NCBI GenBank assembly: GCA_009761415.1 | Contig: QUOL01000011.1 | Location: 682,001-746,000 of the forward strand | Direction of reading: 5' to 3' | DNA length: 64,000 nt | DNA from: Sarcomyxa edulis | Lineage: Eukaryota > Basidiomycota > Agaricomycetes > Agaricales > Mycenaceae | Shown: positions 23,328-36,800 of the stretch, in pieces | Numbering within the stretch: position 1 is the first letter of the stretch | How the letters are laid out: each line of letters begins with the position of its first letter | Notes under the pieces: generated by a model | Database searches by the model: none | What the model was told of the DNA's origin: nothing | The model's input: only the letters and a program-made list of their open reading frames with translations | Program-made: the position numbers and the translations under genes

Positions 23328-25234
23328 ATGCCTTCTGCACCTGCCGTCTGCACTTTCGTCGCCTCGTCCTCGAAATATCCTAAGCCTTCGTCTTTGTTCT
23401 CGCTTTCTATGCCCAGTCCTCGCTCGTGGCTTGCTTCATTCGGTACGTATATATCTCTGTCTCTGTCAGCGCCCGTTTATACTCATTGCAAGTAACTACA
23501 GCTCGAAGTTCAATTCTCTCTGTACTTGACCAGGCGATAACTTCCGGTCACCTTACAATCTCCGATTACGAAGGGACGCACTACTATGGAATCCGCCACA
23601 AGGGCTGCAATGACGTAACTCTCAGAGTTGTCAACGAGAATTTCTGGACTCGTCTTTTGCTGTACGTTTATTTCTTTGCCATCTAATTCTATATCATTAC
23701 TAACATTTACTCATAGATCTGGGGACCTTGGATGTAAGCATCAGAGAACTTGGGATAATTTTAATCCTTGTTAACTTGAGGAGCTATTTCAGTCAGTGAA
23801 GCTTACATGATTGGAGATGTTGAAGTGTCTTGTCTCAAGGGTGCTATGAACGTACGTTGATTTGGACTCCACTCCCAAGGCAAATCTATTGACGCAATCC
23901 TTCGATTAGTTGTGGCTCGAAAATCAATCTGGCATGGAAGATACATTGTCTTCGACTCTTGCTCGAGTTTCTTCGGCCATTTCCGGATTATACAATGGAT
24001 TCATAGGTCAGACTCGCTCGCAGGCCCGCCTCAATGCTATCGCAAGTTATGACCAGTCGAACGAATTGTTCAAGGTAATTTATCTCCCTATCTCGCATGC
24101 TACATCTTTGCTTACCTCAAAATTTCAGGCTTTCCTTAGCAAGGAGATGATGTATTCCTGCGCCCTCTGGTCAGACGCAGAAGGTGGTGTTCGAGGCGAC
24201 CTCGAGAACGGTCCTACACCAGGAGACTTAGAGGCTGCTCAACGACGAAAAATTCACCATGTTCTCCGTAAGGCACGCGTTCAGCCCGGTCACCGCATCT
24301 TGGAGTTTGGGAGTGGATGGGGTGGTCTTGCGATAGAGGTGAGCATCTGACGCACCCTTCTCCCTGCTATCTGTTGCTCAAATTGGTCGCGCTCAAGGCT
24401 GCCACTTCTTTCGGTTGTGAAGTTGACACTCTGACTCTATCTATCGAGCAAAAGAAATTGGCCGAGGAACGAATCAAGGACGCAGGTCTCGAGGACCGTA
24501 TCCGCGTTCACCTCCTCGACTACCGAGAAATCCCCGCTGAATTCGAGAAGGCTTTCGATGCTTTTGTCAGCGTAGAAATGCTAGAAGTGAGCTGATTAAA
24601 TCCTGTTGTCGTCTTCTTTCATACTGATCCAATCTAATCCAGCACGTCGGTGCCAAACACTACAACACATACTTCAAGCTTGTCGACTTCGCGCTGAAAT
24701 CCAGAAATGCTACGGTCGTTGTCACCTCTTCTACCTTCCCTGAGTCAAAATATTCCTCGTACCAAGCCGAAGATTTCATGCGCCGGTACATGTGGCCGAA
24801 TTCATGTCTCCCGAGTGCAACAGCCCTGATCAGTGCTGCGCATGCATCGTCTCAGGGACGGTTCACCCTAGAGGGTGTGGAAAACCACGCTGCCCGTATG
24901 TATCTGATGAAGTCTCTCTTCAGATGTCGTTCTGACTTTCGTTATCTAGACTATCCTCGTACTCTTCGCGAGTGGGGCAGGCGGCTTGAAGCCAACATGA
25001 CTCAGGATATTATCTCGAAAGAATATCCCGCTCTCCGTGATGTTGCCGAGTACAACACCTTCAAAAGAAAATGGCAGTATCTCTTTGCCTATGCTGGTGC
25101 AGGGTTCGCTAAAGGCTACATTACATGTCACATGCTGACGTTCATCCGCGAAGTGAGCTACACTCTCTCAAACCTTTTGGTATGCTGCTAATGCTATGAT
25201 AAATCAGAATGATACCCCAGAGATCTGCGATTAA
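23328..25234 (+). CDS. Cyclopropane-fatty-acyl-phospholipid synthase-like methyltransferase
   Basis: SAM-dependent enzyme of the CFA/mycolic acid cyclopropane synthase family, which adds a methylene group across a lipid double bond. Ten exons (23328-23442, 23502-23661, 23717-23733, 23793-23851, 23910-24074, 24129-24338, 24398-24586, 24643-24895, 24950-25152, 25208-25234) give 465 residues in phase throughout. N-terminal part: SGDLGFSEAYMIGDVEVSCL. Then the SAM site ILEFGSGWGGLAIE, CEVDTLTLSIEQKKLAEERI, the motif EMLEHVGAKHYNTYF and ENHAAHYPRTLREWGRRLEA. The third exon is 17 nt. The family is shared with bacteria, and fungal members are commonly thought to be transferred anciently. It could instead methylate another lipid. 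Confidence 0.9.
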
Positions 25235-26061
25235 ATTCCTCTTCGCCTCCGAATACTTTATTATCATTATTAGGGCGGACTGGGACAATCTCTGATTATT
25301 AGAGAGACGGGTAGATTATTTAATTACCACTAGTGGGGCATACATATAGCCATAGAAAACTCGTAGCTTATCGTGACAAGTTGAAGAGGATCGGAATTAT
25401 CAATGAACTTGCTTTGCAGTGCAGTATGATGTCGACCAACGTACCCTGGAGATGCTCACTAGCGCTCACTTCTAACCAAGGATCAAGATTTAGCTTGACT
25501 GCCAAATAGCCTTGTGTATTCCTAATCACGATACACATCAATGACACGACAGAATTCATTGTTGTCCGGGATTCTGGACAATCAAGTTCATACTATGAAT
25601 CTATCATTTCAAGACTCGATGACGGTCGAACTGAGTGTATATTTAACACTGGGAAGTTCAACTACTGCGCGGGTACCATGGGACTATCTTATATTTTGTG
25701 ACCATCCTAGCTCGATATACAGGTCTTTCAATGAAGCCCCCCTCAGGCCTCCTACCTATGTAGCGCTACTGTGCCGACATTTTCCTACAAGTCGGGGGGC
25801 TGGCGTGCTCATCGTCCTCCTTTTGTCGATCCTTTTGTCGATGAACGAGAGCAAGAGTAGCAGCAGCCTTGATCGCAGGGAAAGATGATCTCGATTGTGG
25901 GTGGAGTTAACAATATGAGCTGGCTGTGGATAATTGGGCCGTTGAAATAGATGTAGCATAAGTACATATGGTTGGATATCTAAAATAATGAGTGAATATG
26001 TGCGGGTATGGGCGATAGCAATGTTTCCAGTAAGTTACGACAGCACCGAGAAAAACAAAAA
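25235..26061. other. Convergent 3' intergenic region
   Basis: 827 bp between the ends of two converging genes. Only short open frames; nothing recognised. Confidence 0.5.
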
Positions 26062-29000
26062 TCAAGAGATCAAACGAGTGGGATCTAACTTGGTTATCCA
26101 GGAGTTCAGCTCTTTCTGACTAGGAGCAGAAAGTGCGTGCGAATTGGAGGAAGTGAAGAGCGTGAACGAAAACGGTTTCTGAAACGAGTTGTTAAAATAG
26201 ACCAAGAAAGAACGAGTGACATAGATTTACCCCGAGTAAAGACTCCTTGTGGGGGTCACTTTCGACATTTACACCATTCAAACTGACAATACCGACCTCC
26301 TCAAGTTCATTGGAGTGGGTATATATGTGCAAGTGTGGTCTAGATCACCATGTTTTGGTCAGAAAGACGGCATGAAGAATGACTGTTCACATGCATACCT
26401 TCTGAGGACAAACCAACGTTTTTCCCAAATGTTTCGACCAGCATCCGTCAGAATCATGAGATATCCTTTCTTCGCGGCTCCGTCACTGAAAGAAAGCCGT
26501 TCTGAGGAGCTGGTATCATTATTGAGTCCAATCGTGCACATACCTTCTTGGTATCAATTTAGTCTCTGAGACTAGTTTGAGGCCATCGATAGATTCGACG
26601 CTGGGGATCTTTCTGGAGGTAATACCAGATTCTTCGGGATCAGATGGGTCCTGGCTCAAGATTATCTGTGTGGATTGTGGCCATGAATACTAGGTAAACT
26701 TTTGCAAGGCAAATAAGACAAACCTCTCCTCGATGTCCGAATTTCTTTCGCCACAAGTCGACCGACTTTTGTAGTAGGTCATCCGTGCGCCACGCGTTCG
26801 ACTCCACTGTTACAGGACGAGGGAGAGTAGTCGAGAGTAGCACGCGTATGGCTTGAACATCTGCGGCGCGCCGTTCTGTAGAGACCAGCCTAGAATAATC
26901 TTCCACTGTAGAAATACCTCTAGGCTTCCACACTCCCAACGATTCCTCTCCACGAACATACTTCTCAGATGTGTCTAGCCGCCAAAGCTCTTTAGGTGAA
27001 CGTGTAAGTGGTGGTGATAGTCGTACACTAAATAATGTGCTAGTCTTGGACAAAATCTTGCTTGATCCTAGAAAGCTCAAAAACCTCGAAGGGGGACGAG
27101 CGTCGCGAGTTTGAATGGCGATGGCAAAATCCATACTGAACTCGATAGGATCACTACAAGTTTCGACGGCAACTGCCCAAATAATTTGCATCAAGATGCG
27201 CTGGTTTGCTGCCGTTACTCGATTCAGCAGCAAGGAGTCGTGAACACTAGAGTCCCACAACGCAACGGCTGATAAGGCGCCGGTACCATCGGGTTTGAAT
27301 TCCACGCTTTGTTCCTTCAATAGGGGGAGCGTCACGAGTGCTTTGGAGGACGAGGCATGAATCCGACCTTTGGGATCCAGCAGACGAACATTTCCTATTC
27401 GAACCTTCGTGAACTCTAGCCAAGGAAGTTGTTGACCAGAGTTAGAAGACAGTGATAAGGCTATTCGCCTTTGCAATCCCTGATGCAACGAAAATGATCC
27501 GGGGTCAAGGGTACCTTGAGAGACAACGGGCACGGGTACATATTGACCGTCCGGACCTAATTCACACAGCTGTAACCAGGCTACGACGTCGTGGGTCTGC
27601 TCGACGACGAAGTCTGTTTCGGACCGACGCATTGGTGGTAATATGGCTGGTCGACTGTCGGGGCTACCTGAAGCCGATGGGGGGAAAGCCTTTTGCTCTC
27701 TCATCTCATCCCACCGTTCCAGGCGTTCCAAGTACGTTGGTCTTAGGGACGCGAAGAACTCAATCGGAGCGTAACCCTGCTTTAGGTGAGTCAGAACTTT
27801 GGAAGAGGCGACGATGGAGAAGCTGCGGCGGAATTTCAACTCGGATAAAGTGTTTGTCTCGATGTCCACAGCAGGAGAGGGGAACACCTCTTCCGTCACT
27901 ACTGTGGGGCCAACGAAAGAGGATAACCGGACCTGAAGATGAACAGCAGAAAAATCGTGCGACGATAGACCTTTAACAGAGTCGATGGTCAGGAAGAAGC
28001 TAAGCTTACTGCCTGGCGGGACAGTTCCGGGCACTGGAGATGACGAGCGTGTGGAAGATGTGGATCCGTTGGCGTACTTGGACGAGAGAACCACGTTGAC
28101 TATCTTGATATCCACACGGCAAGAGCCAATTGCTTCGGCAGTGTATCGACAGAAGATTGGAACTGTGGAGGTAGAGGAAAGCCGTCTCGAAAGAAGAGCT
28201 AAGGAGATCAAGGCGTTGCCAATAAAGCAATACTCAGGTGGTGGCATATCGTAGAACGGTTCGTCGGAAGAGAAGTGTCGTGTATACGATGGTCGGTCGA
28301 TATAGGTGGTCAGATTCCGCATGCGCTGGAGTTGCTGCTGTAAGCGATCCAATGACCAGGTATATATAGCGTTATGGCGCTTGTCGAGGACCTTCACAGC
28401 CACGGATGGCTGAGTAGCGGAAGCAAGGACAGGATCTGCAACGTCTCCGAACTCATCTAATCCCGCGATGGTGTCGACAGCAGAAGAGGGAGCTCCAAGC
28501 GAGCCTCCCGCCGAAATTGTGAAGTTGTAGGACACATCTTTACCAAGCTCTTTGCTATACTCCACTTGTTACCGCGATACTCAATCCGGATAGAATTATC
28601 AGCTCACCTGATGATATTGGCCTCCTTGACAAGCACTGCGCTCGACAGGATGACCTCAGCCATGGAGAAAGAGCGATGCGACCTCCACTTGTCCAGTACC
28701 TTACGAATAAGCCTAAGCTGTCTCGCAGAGTAGATGACAGGTTCGAAATGTTCGATTTCGACATCAGTCTCACCTCGTGCACGAGCGTCGATAAGGCGTT
28801 TCATTTGTGACCGTACCAGTCTTAACTGGTGTTCCATATGATCCTTCTCGACCTGTAAATCCTCTGCCTCGGTTGATTCTCCTATAGCCTGTAATCGATT
28901 CTCCAGCTGATTTTGTACGTCCTTCAACGAGTCATCCATCTCGGGACTTCCATGACTATTAGGGATGCCCCAGCTAGTATCATCGGTGGTGGCATCACTG

Positions 29001-32000
29001 GAGAAAGGTCTACCGGTCTCGCTCCAAATATCATCCCCCATGCTCTGACTTAAGCTACTCTCTGGCCGTGCATCCAAATGGTGGCCACGCATCGTCTTGA
29101 CTTTGGTTATCTTCTCATATAGTTTGTTCAAATCGTCATCGGGCAAGTTGTCTAACGTAGGGTCTAAACCAAGTCGCGCGAACGCCGCTTCCCGTTTTGC
29201 ATAAGTCCAGTCGACATCGACTTCCTCCTCGGAAGATGTGGGAGAGTCTGGTCGAGTAGCGGGAGAGTCCAGGCCAGCATTTTCCAAATCGGCAGCAGAA
29301 ACACTAAGTTGCAGATTCGACTTTGCTGTGGCGCGGTCTCGTTGTTTGCGTACTTCTTCCGGGTTATTGAAACGAAAAACGTGGTTCTCGCCTGCACATA
29401 TGGATATGAGCCAACGTGGCAATAAAAAGTTTTAATCGGGATAGGTACCAAGAATAATCCGGAAGCCAGACCGCAGTTTGTAGGGCTAATGGGAGATAAA
29501 TGAATAACATATCGAGTTGATGGTATGGATCTGACTTGCCTGACCAGGTAGAATTTGTTTACCGTTCAAAAACTACACAACATAGATAGTCAATATATAG
29601 ATTGGGATCAATAGTATGAAAAATAGTGAAATCGCACGGTGACACTGTCGGGCATTGACTGGATCACAACTTTACTGTCAGTGTTCTCAAAAAAACAATG
29701 TTCCTCTAGGATGTTATCGCCACTGAGTCGAATAGCCGCCGGTTTCGTGCTATCAAGTCGCCCGACCTATTTTAACGGAGGACGTTTCAGGTATCTGTCA
29801 GTGTGGCGAACATGGTATTAATGGAAAGTCAATTACCATCGTACGGCCTGGTTTGATCTGGTAGATCAAGCATTCACTCATAAGGGGATCTATGGAGTTA
29901 AAATTGAATTTCATGGCTTGAAATGAACCAAGACCTGTGAGCGTACCTTCATTCTACAACGATATGATATGAGTCAGATGACTATGTGCATGTCTTCTTG
30001 AGAAGCGAAACCGGACACTCACGAGATTGACCAAATGTGGCATCTGTGCTCAACAAAGAAAGGCATAACGTTTGAGTAATCGCGGAAAGGATGCAGACTA
30101 AATAGTCGCCTACATACCTTTTTTGGCGTATGAACCCCAACCAGATTCTTCTCCACTGTAATCCCCAACTCCTCCAGCGCCTTCTCTCGTTCCTTCTGCA
30201 CCTCTTGCGTCCTGGTCATCTTTTCCTCCCAAGTCTCGTTCAGACTTTGCATCAGCTTCTCACTGGTCTCCATCTGTTCCTGCAACTCGGCCTTCGTGAC
30301 TGTCTTGATCCTTCCATCCTTCGTCTTGTAGGTCACCTTCTGCTTCTCTGGCGGAACCTTTGGATCATAGACATCTTCGCTATTTCCCGACACACGCGCT
30401 ACAAGGTACCGACGACAATTAGGATTATTCAGAGATGACTACACCAAAATGAGCGTACCTCTGAGCACTTCCAGCTCCTCTTTGAGCTCACGGACGAGCT
30501 TCGCGTTGGGATCCTCATTGACTATGGCTTTGTTCCTGATCTTCTTCGCCTGATCGGCATACCGAAGCGTACTGAGCGTCTCTTCATAATCAGCAGGAGC
30601 GATAGCCGCTATCATGGCTGTCTTTGAGTTACCGCCTAAGCTGTCTTTCAATAGCCATGTCAGAACCTACAAAGCCAGATGGAGAACGGTTGATAAGTAA
30701 GAACACACGAAGGCAAGATAATAACGGAACCGTACAGAGTCACGATAAGGAACGAATTCCTCTGCCTTTCCTTTCTTTCCTTTCTTCCCGTGATCTGCTT
30801 GACTGGCCATAGCCAAGGCTGAGATGACTTTACCAAGCGTCGTGAGAGATTTATTGATGTTCGCTCCTTCTTTCAGTCGTTGACCTGTGGCCCCTGTCGA
30901 ATTGGCTCGTTCAGATCCTGCCAAATCAACCAAACTGTTCCGATGCACGGTAAAGCAACGTGAATTCAGGGTCTACAAGATGAGCTGAAGGATTCCTGAC
31001 CTAATTCGAGACACTTTTTCAGTGTCCATGTTCGTATCGACGTCGTGTTTCTTCATGCTCAGAAGGAGGGTAAATACCGCGTGAGAACGAGATGACCTGG
31101 AGCAAAGAGTCAGGTAGATGCGTAGTCAGAGTATGAGATGACGTACGTTTCATTCATATTAGTAGCAGCTACTGTTCTCGCCTTGTTCCCCTCGTCCATG
31201 AGTGTCATCATTTCCGTATAACTGTTAACCACCAACTTCGACAAGTCCTCTACGTACGGTCCCAAGCTTGGATGTTCACGGACTCTAAGGTTGCCCGTGT
31301 TCTTGGGGTTCAAAAGATCCCTGACCTTCTCGTTGTATATCTGGAATCAAAGTGAGCGGGACCTATGCGCAACTGTTGGGTATTCGCCCATACCTCAATG
31401 TACGAAACTTCGACGGTGAAGCTAACGTTGGAGTCTTGTGCTTTCTTCGACTCTACCCGATCGAAGAGTTCGGAACAGGTCAGAGGGATGATTCCCTTGT
31501 CCGCGCCATCTACGTATCAAAGTTAGACAGACATCCCCGAGCGCGTAGGCTCAAGACTCACAGCCCATCATACTAGCAACCATTTGAGTAAAGTCAGTTG
31601 TCAAAGAAATGAGATTCGTATGCGCACCTATACGATTTTCCAGATCCTAGCGATACCAGACTGGCGAATTAGCACCCACTCTCGACAGACCATCCACGTT
31701 ACATGCTTACCAGTTTGTCCGTCTTGACCCTCAGTCAGTAAAGAGGACGATGCTCCAGAAAGCAAAACTCACAAGCTAAAATACAAGCATTAAACCCTGC
31801 AAATCCATGATCCAATAACTCCTTTCCTAAATCATCGTACAACGTCTGCTGCGAACAATACCCCGGCTCGTCCCTCGGTCCAGCAGACCAGTAACTCTTG
31901 TCGAAACTGAACGCCAATGTCTTCCTCTCGGTAGCGCGCTTCGAATCTTGAGCTGAACCGGATTCAGGAGGGTCGATGAGAGTTTGGTTGCCCTCCATGC

Positions 32001-32207
32001 GAATGAGAGGCTTAGCACCCCGCGCAAGTTCTGGTTATTCAAAGAAGGGTGTAATATATGCATCGAGAAAAACCCAAAAGGTATAGTCAGAGTTTGACGC
32101 GAATGCTTTGAGTAAGGAGAGTAGGGTATTGAGTCAGGCTTACCTCGAGAGTTGAGAGGCCTACATCGGACTACAACCTTGATATTTCCATCCCCAGCCT
32201 CCGCCAT
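26062..32207 (-). CDS. Kinesin-3 (UNC-104/KIF1 type) motor protein
   Basis: Plus-end microtubule motor that in fungi carries endosomes and vesicles. Start [20 protein letters not shown] at 32207. Motor motifs: P-loop AYGQTGSGKSYSMMGYG (built from tiny exons), switch [14 protein letters not shown], switch [11 protein letters not shown], and the kinesin-3 Lys-rich loop 12 ([13 protein letters not shown]), then [16 protein letters not shown] coiled region follows, then an FHA domain ending near [19 protein letters not shown], a KIF1B-like region, and the long C-terminal region typical of KIF1 ([17 protein letters not shown]). A C-terminal PH domain ([20 protein letters not shown], then [17 protein letters not shown], ending [13 protein letters not shown]) closes the protein. 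Stop at 26062-26064. Estimated length is about 1,600 residues. The PH domain fits binding to phosphoinositides on cargo. Confidence 0.94.
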
Positions 32208-32636
32208 TTCTGTACACCTTCAGCGATCGTGATTGCAGTCTTGAAAAGATAAGAAACCGGACGTAAAAGTGAGACGAGAAGGAGGCAAAATATTGAACGA
32301 GCGGGAGCAAGACGCGTGCTTGACGACCGTTCGACTCGCGTGGCAAATAATTATTTTATCTACCTCAAAAGAGAAACAAAAGCACTCAAGGATACTTCAA
32401 GTTGATTTCAACGAGCTTGAAGAACAAGGACGTCTTAGTCTATGGGGATCCCCCTCGGTGTGAGCGAGGAAAAAGTTCTTGCACATAATCGTAAAGTGCA
32501 CGAATATTCATCAGAATTAGTAACGGGTATGTAGTATACTTTTGACAAGCATTTTCGTGCCGATGTGCTGCGAGAATGCCCGACCCTGTTCGCACCTGGA
32601 CCGGTGGAAGTTTGTACGACGTACAAGTAATGTCTC
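32208..32636. other. Intergenic: IMP3 3' end and kinesin promoter
   Basis: Two minus-strand genes in tandem. A 64-codon plus-strand frame (32269-32463) has no features and is likely chance. Confidence 0.5.
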
Positions 32637-33453
32637 TCAAAGCAGATCGAAATCGTCCAGCTATGTTGGATTCAAAGATCAGCACAATTCGAGGGTTAAA
32701 GTGAGTTACTGACCTCGTCGTTGTACTGCATGATAGTGCGCTTGAGTTTCGAGGTATCGACCCATGTTACAAAGTCTTCCATATGTCTGTAAAATCATTA
32801 GAACAGACGAACGAAGTACAAGACGCAAAATCGTACCGGGTTACAAGATATGCCGGATCTGTAATAGTATCGGGCCCAACGCGTACATGACCCTGTTCAA
32901 TGAATTTGACTGCCTATAGAATAGTTAGTTACAGGTGGAGGTATGAAGGTGGGGGCACGTACTGCAGACACTGTCTCGGACATCTTAGACATGCACATGA
33001 AAACGGCGAGTCGTCTTCGACAGAATGCTGCAACAGTGAGTTTGTTGTCCACATCACTCAATTTCGCAGTAGAGTTAAGAACACCCATATCATATAGCTT
33101 GGAAAGTAGTTGACTCTCCATGCGTGATCGAAATGGATCCTGGGGAGGCAGAAGAGAGATCCGGTGTGCAAATGAACGCAATGAACCGCAGAGCTTGTTA
33201 TACCTGAAGACGATCTTTAAGCAGGAAAGAAACTTCCGAGGCAGGATTTACACACTTGTGATAGTCCTCTCTGTCTTGAATATGGTATCTCCGCATAACC
33301 TTGATCTCTCGGAGGTTGGCATCTTGCTTCCACTGCCATGATAGAGCTGTGTTTGTGATTTTTTTCAGCGAAAAGGCTGTGGTAAGGACGTACGTTGAGA
33401 AAGTCTACTTTTTTGAGGAGCTTTTGCTCGTGGTATTTGAGTTGTCGAACCAT
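32637..33453 (-). CDS. IMP3: U3 small nucleolar ribonucleoprotein IMP3
   Basis: Component of the small-subunit processome, needed for 18S rRNA processing in the nucleolus. Start [20 protein letters not shown] at 33453 matches the family exactly at the N-terminus. Exons 33453-33394, 33332-33256, 33203-32963 and from 32913, with a last short exon giving LDDFDLL. Further family blocks: [60 protein letters not shown], the S4 RNA-binding domain around [20 protein letters not shown] and [20 protein letters not shown], and [20 protein letters not shown]. Stop 32637-32639. About 180 residues, the usual length. Confidence 0.96.
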
Positions 33454-33844
33454 AATGAGATGGTGGGTCCTGGGTGGCTCCTAGATGTAGATGGACGTCG
33501 AGGACGAGTCGCGAATCCACGTGTGGGACTTGCTTTAGGCGTGTGAGTTGCACAACTGAGCGCTGGGTTCAACGACCAGCCCTGCTTTTTATCCACCTCT
33601 TTTATCCACAAACTCGTCGATAAAATCCTTTTTGCCGTCTTCTCGACGGCTTTCTTTTGTGTTTTCGACTTACTTTCTCTCTAAAACAACATCGACTCGT
33701 CTATCCGATCGTCTGGGATTTGTCTTTCGCCGCTTGTTGGTGCCCCCTCGGTGAATTTCGATACCATTTGAGCATGCCAACAATCCTATCTCACATTTAT
33801 CCTTCAAAATCCAGTATTATTCCCCGGGAAACCAGCCTTGACGA
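33454..33844. promoter_or_regulatory. Divergent promoter, IMP3 / LIM-binding protein
   Basis: 391 bp between divergent start codons, with pyrimidine-rich tracts just upstream of the plus-strand start. No TATA box was recognised. Confidence 0.45.
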
Positions 33845-36800
33845 ATGAATATTCGTTCTGACATGATTCGATCCCAGGGTGGATTGTCCCAACCTTCTCA
33901 ACAAATGTTGTCGATGAACACGCCCCAATTCATGCAGAATCAACCCCTCCAGCAATCTGCGAATCCAATGGATATCCTTCCTAATCCTAACGCACCCATG
34001 GCTATGCTTGGAGGTCAACCCAACTCTCCCATGCTTATGCCCAATCAACAACGATATCTTCAACAGTCCCAGCTGCAACAACAACGACAAATGCACCTAC
34101 GACCCACCCAAGGAGGTCCAAATCCTGGTATACCTCCTCCTCAGAATCCTCATCTGAATGGGCTCGTACCCCACCAAATACAGAATATGGGTTTTGGCGG
34201 GAACATGATGCAGCAGCCTAATAATGGCCCTATGCGACGCGTAGCTTCCCAGCCGCCTTTGAACTCCGGCGCAGGCCATCTTGGTGGCCTTGGAATGCCG
34301 CAGGTCGGGGCGGGAGGTATAAACGTGATGAATCAACAAGCCTTGCGGCAGCAGGCTCACCAGCAAATGCGAATACAGCAGCAGCAGCAGCATCAGATGC
34401 AAATGCAGGGTAATATATCTCCAGACATGGGTCTGATGAACCGACAAGGGAACCCCGGAATACAGCAGAACATTGGTCAACGGACGTCCTCCGCTCAAAT
34501 GCAATTGATGAATGGTCTGCCGAATCTCACCCAGTCTCACCCAGGCGCCATGCAGCCATCTCACCACCAAAACAATTTCCCGAACTCTATCCCCCCACAA
34601 CGCCAGATCTCGTCGTCACCACGTCCAGGACCCCAAAGTCATAACCCTACAAACATGGGAATGGGGGCACCGGGTCCATCTCATAATCCAGTCAATCCAG
34701 GGTTAAATCCGGAAGATGGCAATCCCGCGATGTTCATGAATTTCCAAAATCCTCAATTTCCCCAATTTTCTGGCCGTCTTCCCCTCAATTCCCAATTTCC
34801 ATTTGTACCCTCATCTACGTCCCCTAACCAACATGCCGATATACCACAAACGATGCCTATGGGTGTGGGGGGAATTGGTAATCCTGTACCACCCACGCGT
34901 CCGGGATTTCATTTGACTCCTGCTCAACAATTCGAGCAAATGCAACAAAGTAGTGCAAGCGAAGGATATAATCCCAACTTTGTTAACAACATGCCCCCTC
35001 CTAGCCTTCGTCCATCTCACCCACACGACCCCCAGGCAGGCCCAAAACATCGGCCTTCACCTCAACCTTCTGATCAACAACCTATTTACCCTATCAAATC
35101 GATATATTCGGGGCCACAACGACCAGGATCCCGACCTCAATCTCAAGCCGGACGACCTCCCTCTCAACCTCCACTTCAGACTCCCCGCACCAAATCTACG
35201 GTACTTCCAAGAGGTCCACCTGCGGATCGGATACCCCAACCTCAACATGGAGGTGGTCCGCAGCCCCAACCACCGGTTCCTAATGAGCAGCAAGTAGTTA
35301 GAACAGCACCTCCGTCTTCCGCTGCCAGCTCTTCCGGCGCCTCGTCGACAACTCTAACTTCCGATGTTCCCACAGGGACCGTTCAAGTTCCACGGCCTGT
35401 CCGAGACGTGTTAGTCTTCTTTTTGCAGTAGTATTTGGCGTTAACTGATGATCATATTCATCAGAGTGACGCTTGCACTTGGAAACGGCCAAGGTCTCAT
35501 CCGTCTGCTACAATTTAGTGGGATACTTGCATCTGAAAACAAAGAGGTGAGTAATATATCGCATCTTTACCAGTCCGCTTCTTATCACTATTGCCTTTAG
35601 AAACTACAACTCTCCTTCTGGAACGACCTTGTCAAAACTTACTTCACACCGAAGGCTGTGATGAAATTCACACTTTGGAAGGACAATCAGCGACTTGAAG
35701 CAAAACCTTTTGGTGAGTAGCTTATTATCAGATGTCTGCTCAATTTTTCTCAACGTGGGATCTTCGTTCTAGAAATTGGTGTACCTATTCTTCCGCGATT
35801 TTTCCTCGTAACCACTCAATCCGGCGTGAAATCTATGACTCTCACTATGGATGGTGCCCGAGAACGAATGTATGCTAGTGGCCACTCCATCGTGGAATGC
35901 GTTACAGCCGTATGGACTTACAAGTATAACAATGGTTATACGGTCACGCTTCGAGGTCCACTGACCGCACATGTCGTTGTCACCTCTCCTCATCCACCTG
36001 GAAGTCAGGCTGCCTTGGCTGCCGGGACTGCCCCATATTCACTCAAATTCGAAGACTTTCAGTTCGACGCGAATTGGCACGACAAGTACATCGCATTGGA
36101 GTCGGTCATGGGGACGCGTACAATCGAAACCCCGATTTTACGTAATATACATACGACACCGATCCTGTATGGCACTCTTACCGCGCAGCAGCAGCGAGAT
36201 GAGGAGAAAAAGTGGGAGGAGCCACGTATACTCATTGAGAGGGCGTCCATTCCTGGAGAACCTGTTAATGCCTTTGGTATTCCTCAAGCCACAATGCGAT
36301 GTCTCGAGGTATGTTCCTACGCTCGCTATGTGGACCAGCTATTGACCCATCGCGTCTTTTTTCAAAGCTGGCTGAGAGCGTAGGCCAGATGGCAGATCTC
36401 ATCTCATTCTCAAATGAGACGAAGCTGGGGCCTCTTGGTTTGTCCGCTTCTCTCTTCTGACCAAACAAGTGCTGACACGCCTTTGCATGTTTATTAGAGG
36501 CTTTGACAAAATTTGCCGCCAAAATCCGGGAAACACAACCACTGGCGTCTACACCGAGTAACAATGTGCAGAATTCGTTTATACCCTTCCAAACTACGAA
36601 TGGCGTGTCTTCCAGTCCTGCAGTGACCCTCTATTCCAGTACACCTGCTGCCCAACCAAGCTCCTCTACTAACACTCAACCCCCATCTACGCAAACATCA
36701 CCCAAAAATGCTCCCCCATCTGCGACGAGTTCTCCGCAGAAACAACACAAAACGATACCACAACCCGCTGCAAGCTCGTCGTCTGCTTCCACGTCATCCG

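Noticed and set aside
27452..28254. Long plus-strand open frames inside the kinesin gene
   Set aside because: They are antisense to well-supported kinesin coding sequence and show no family features.
34097..34600. 167-codon minus-strand frame opposite the Gln-rich part of the LDB gene
   Set aside because: Low-complexity shadow of CAG/CAA-rich coding sequence.
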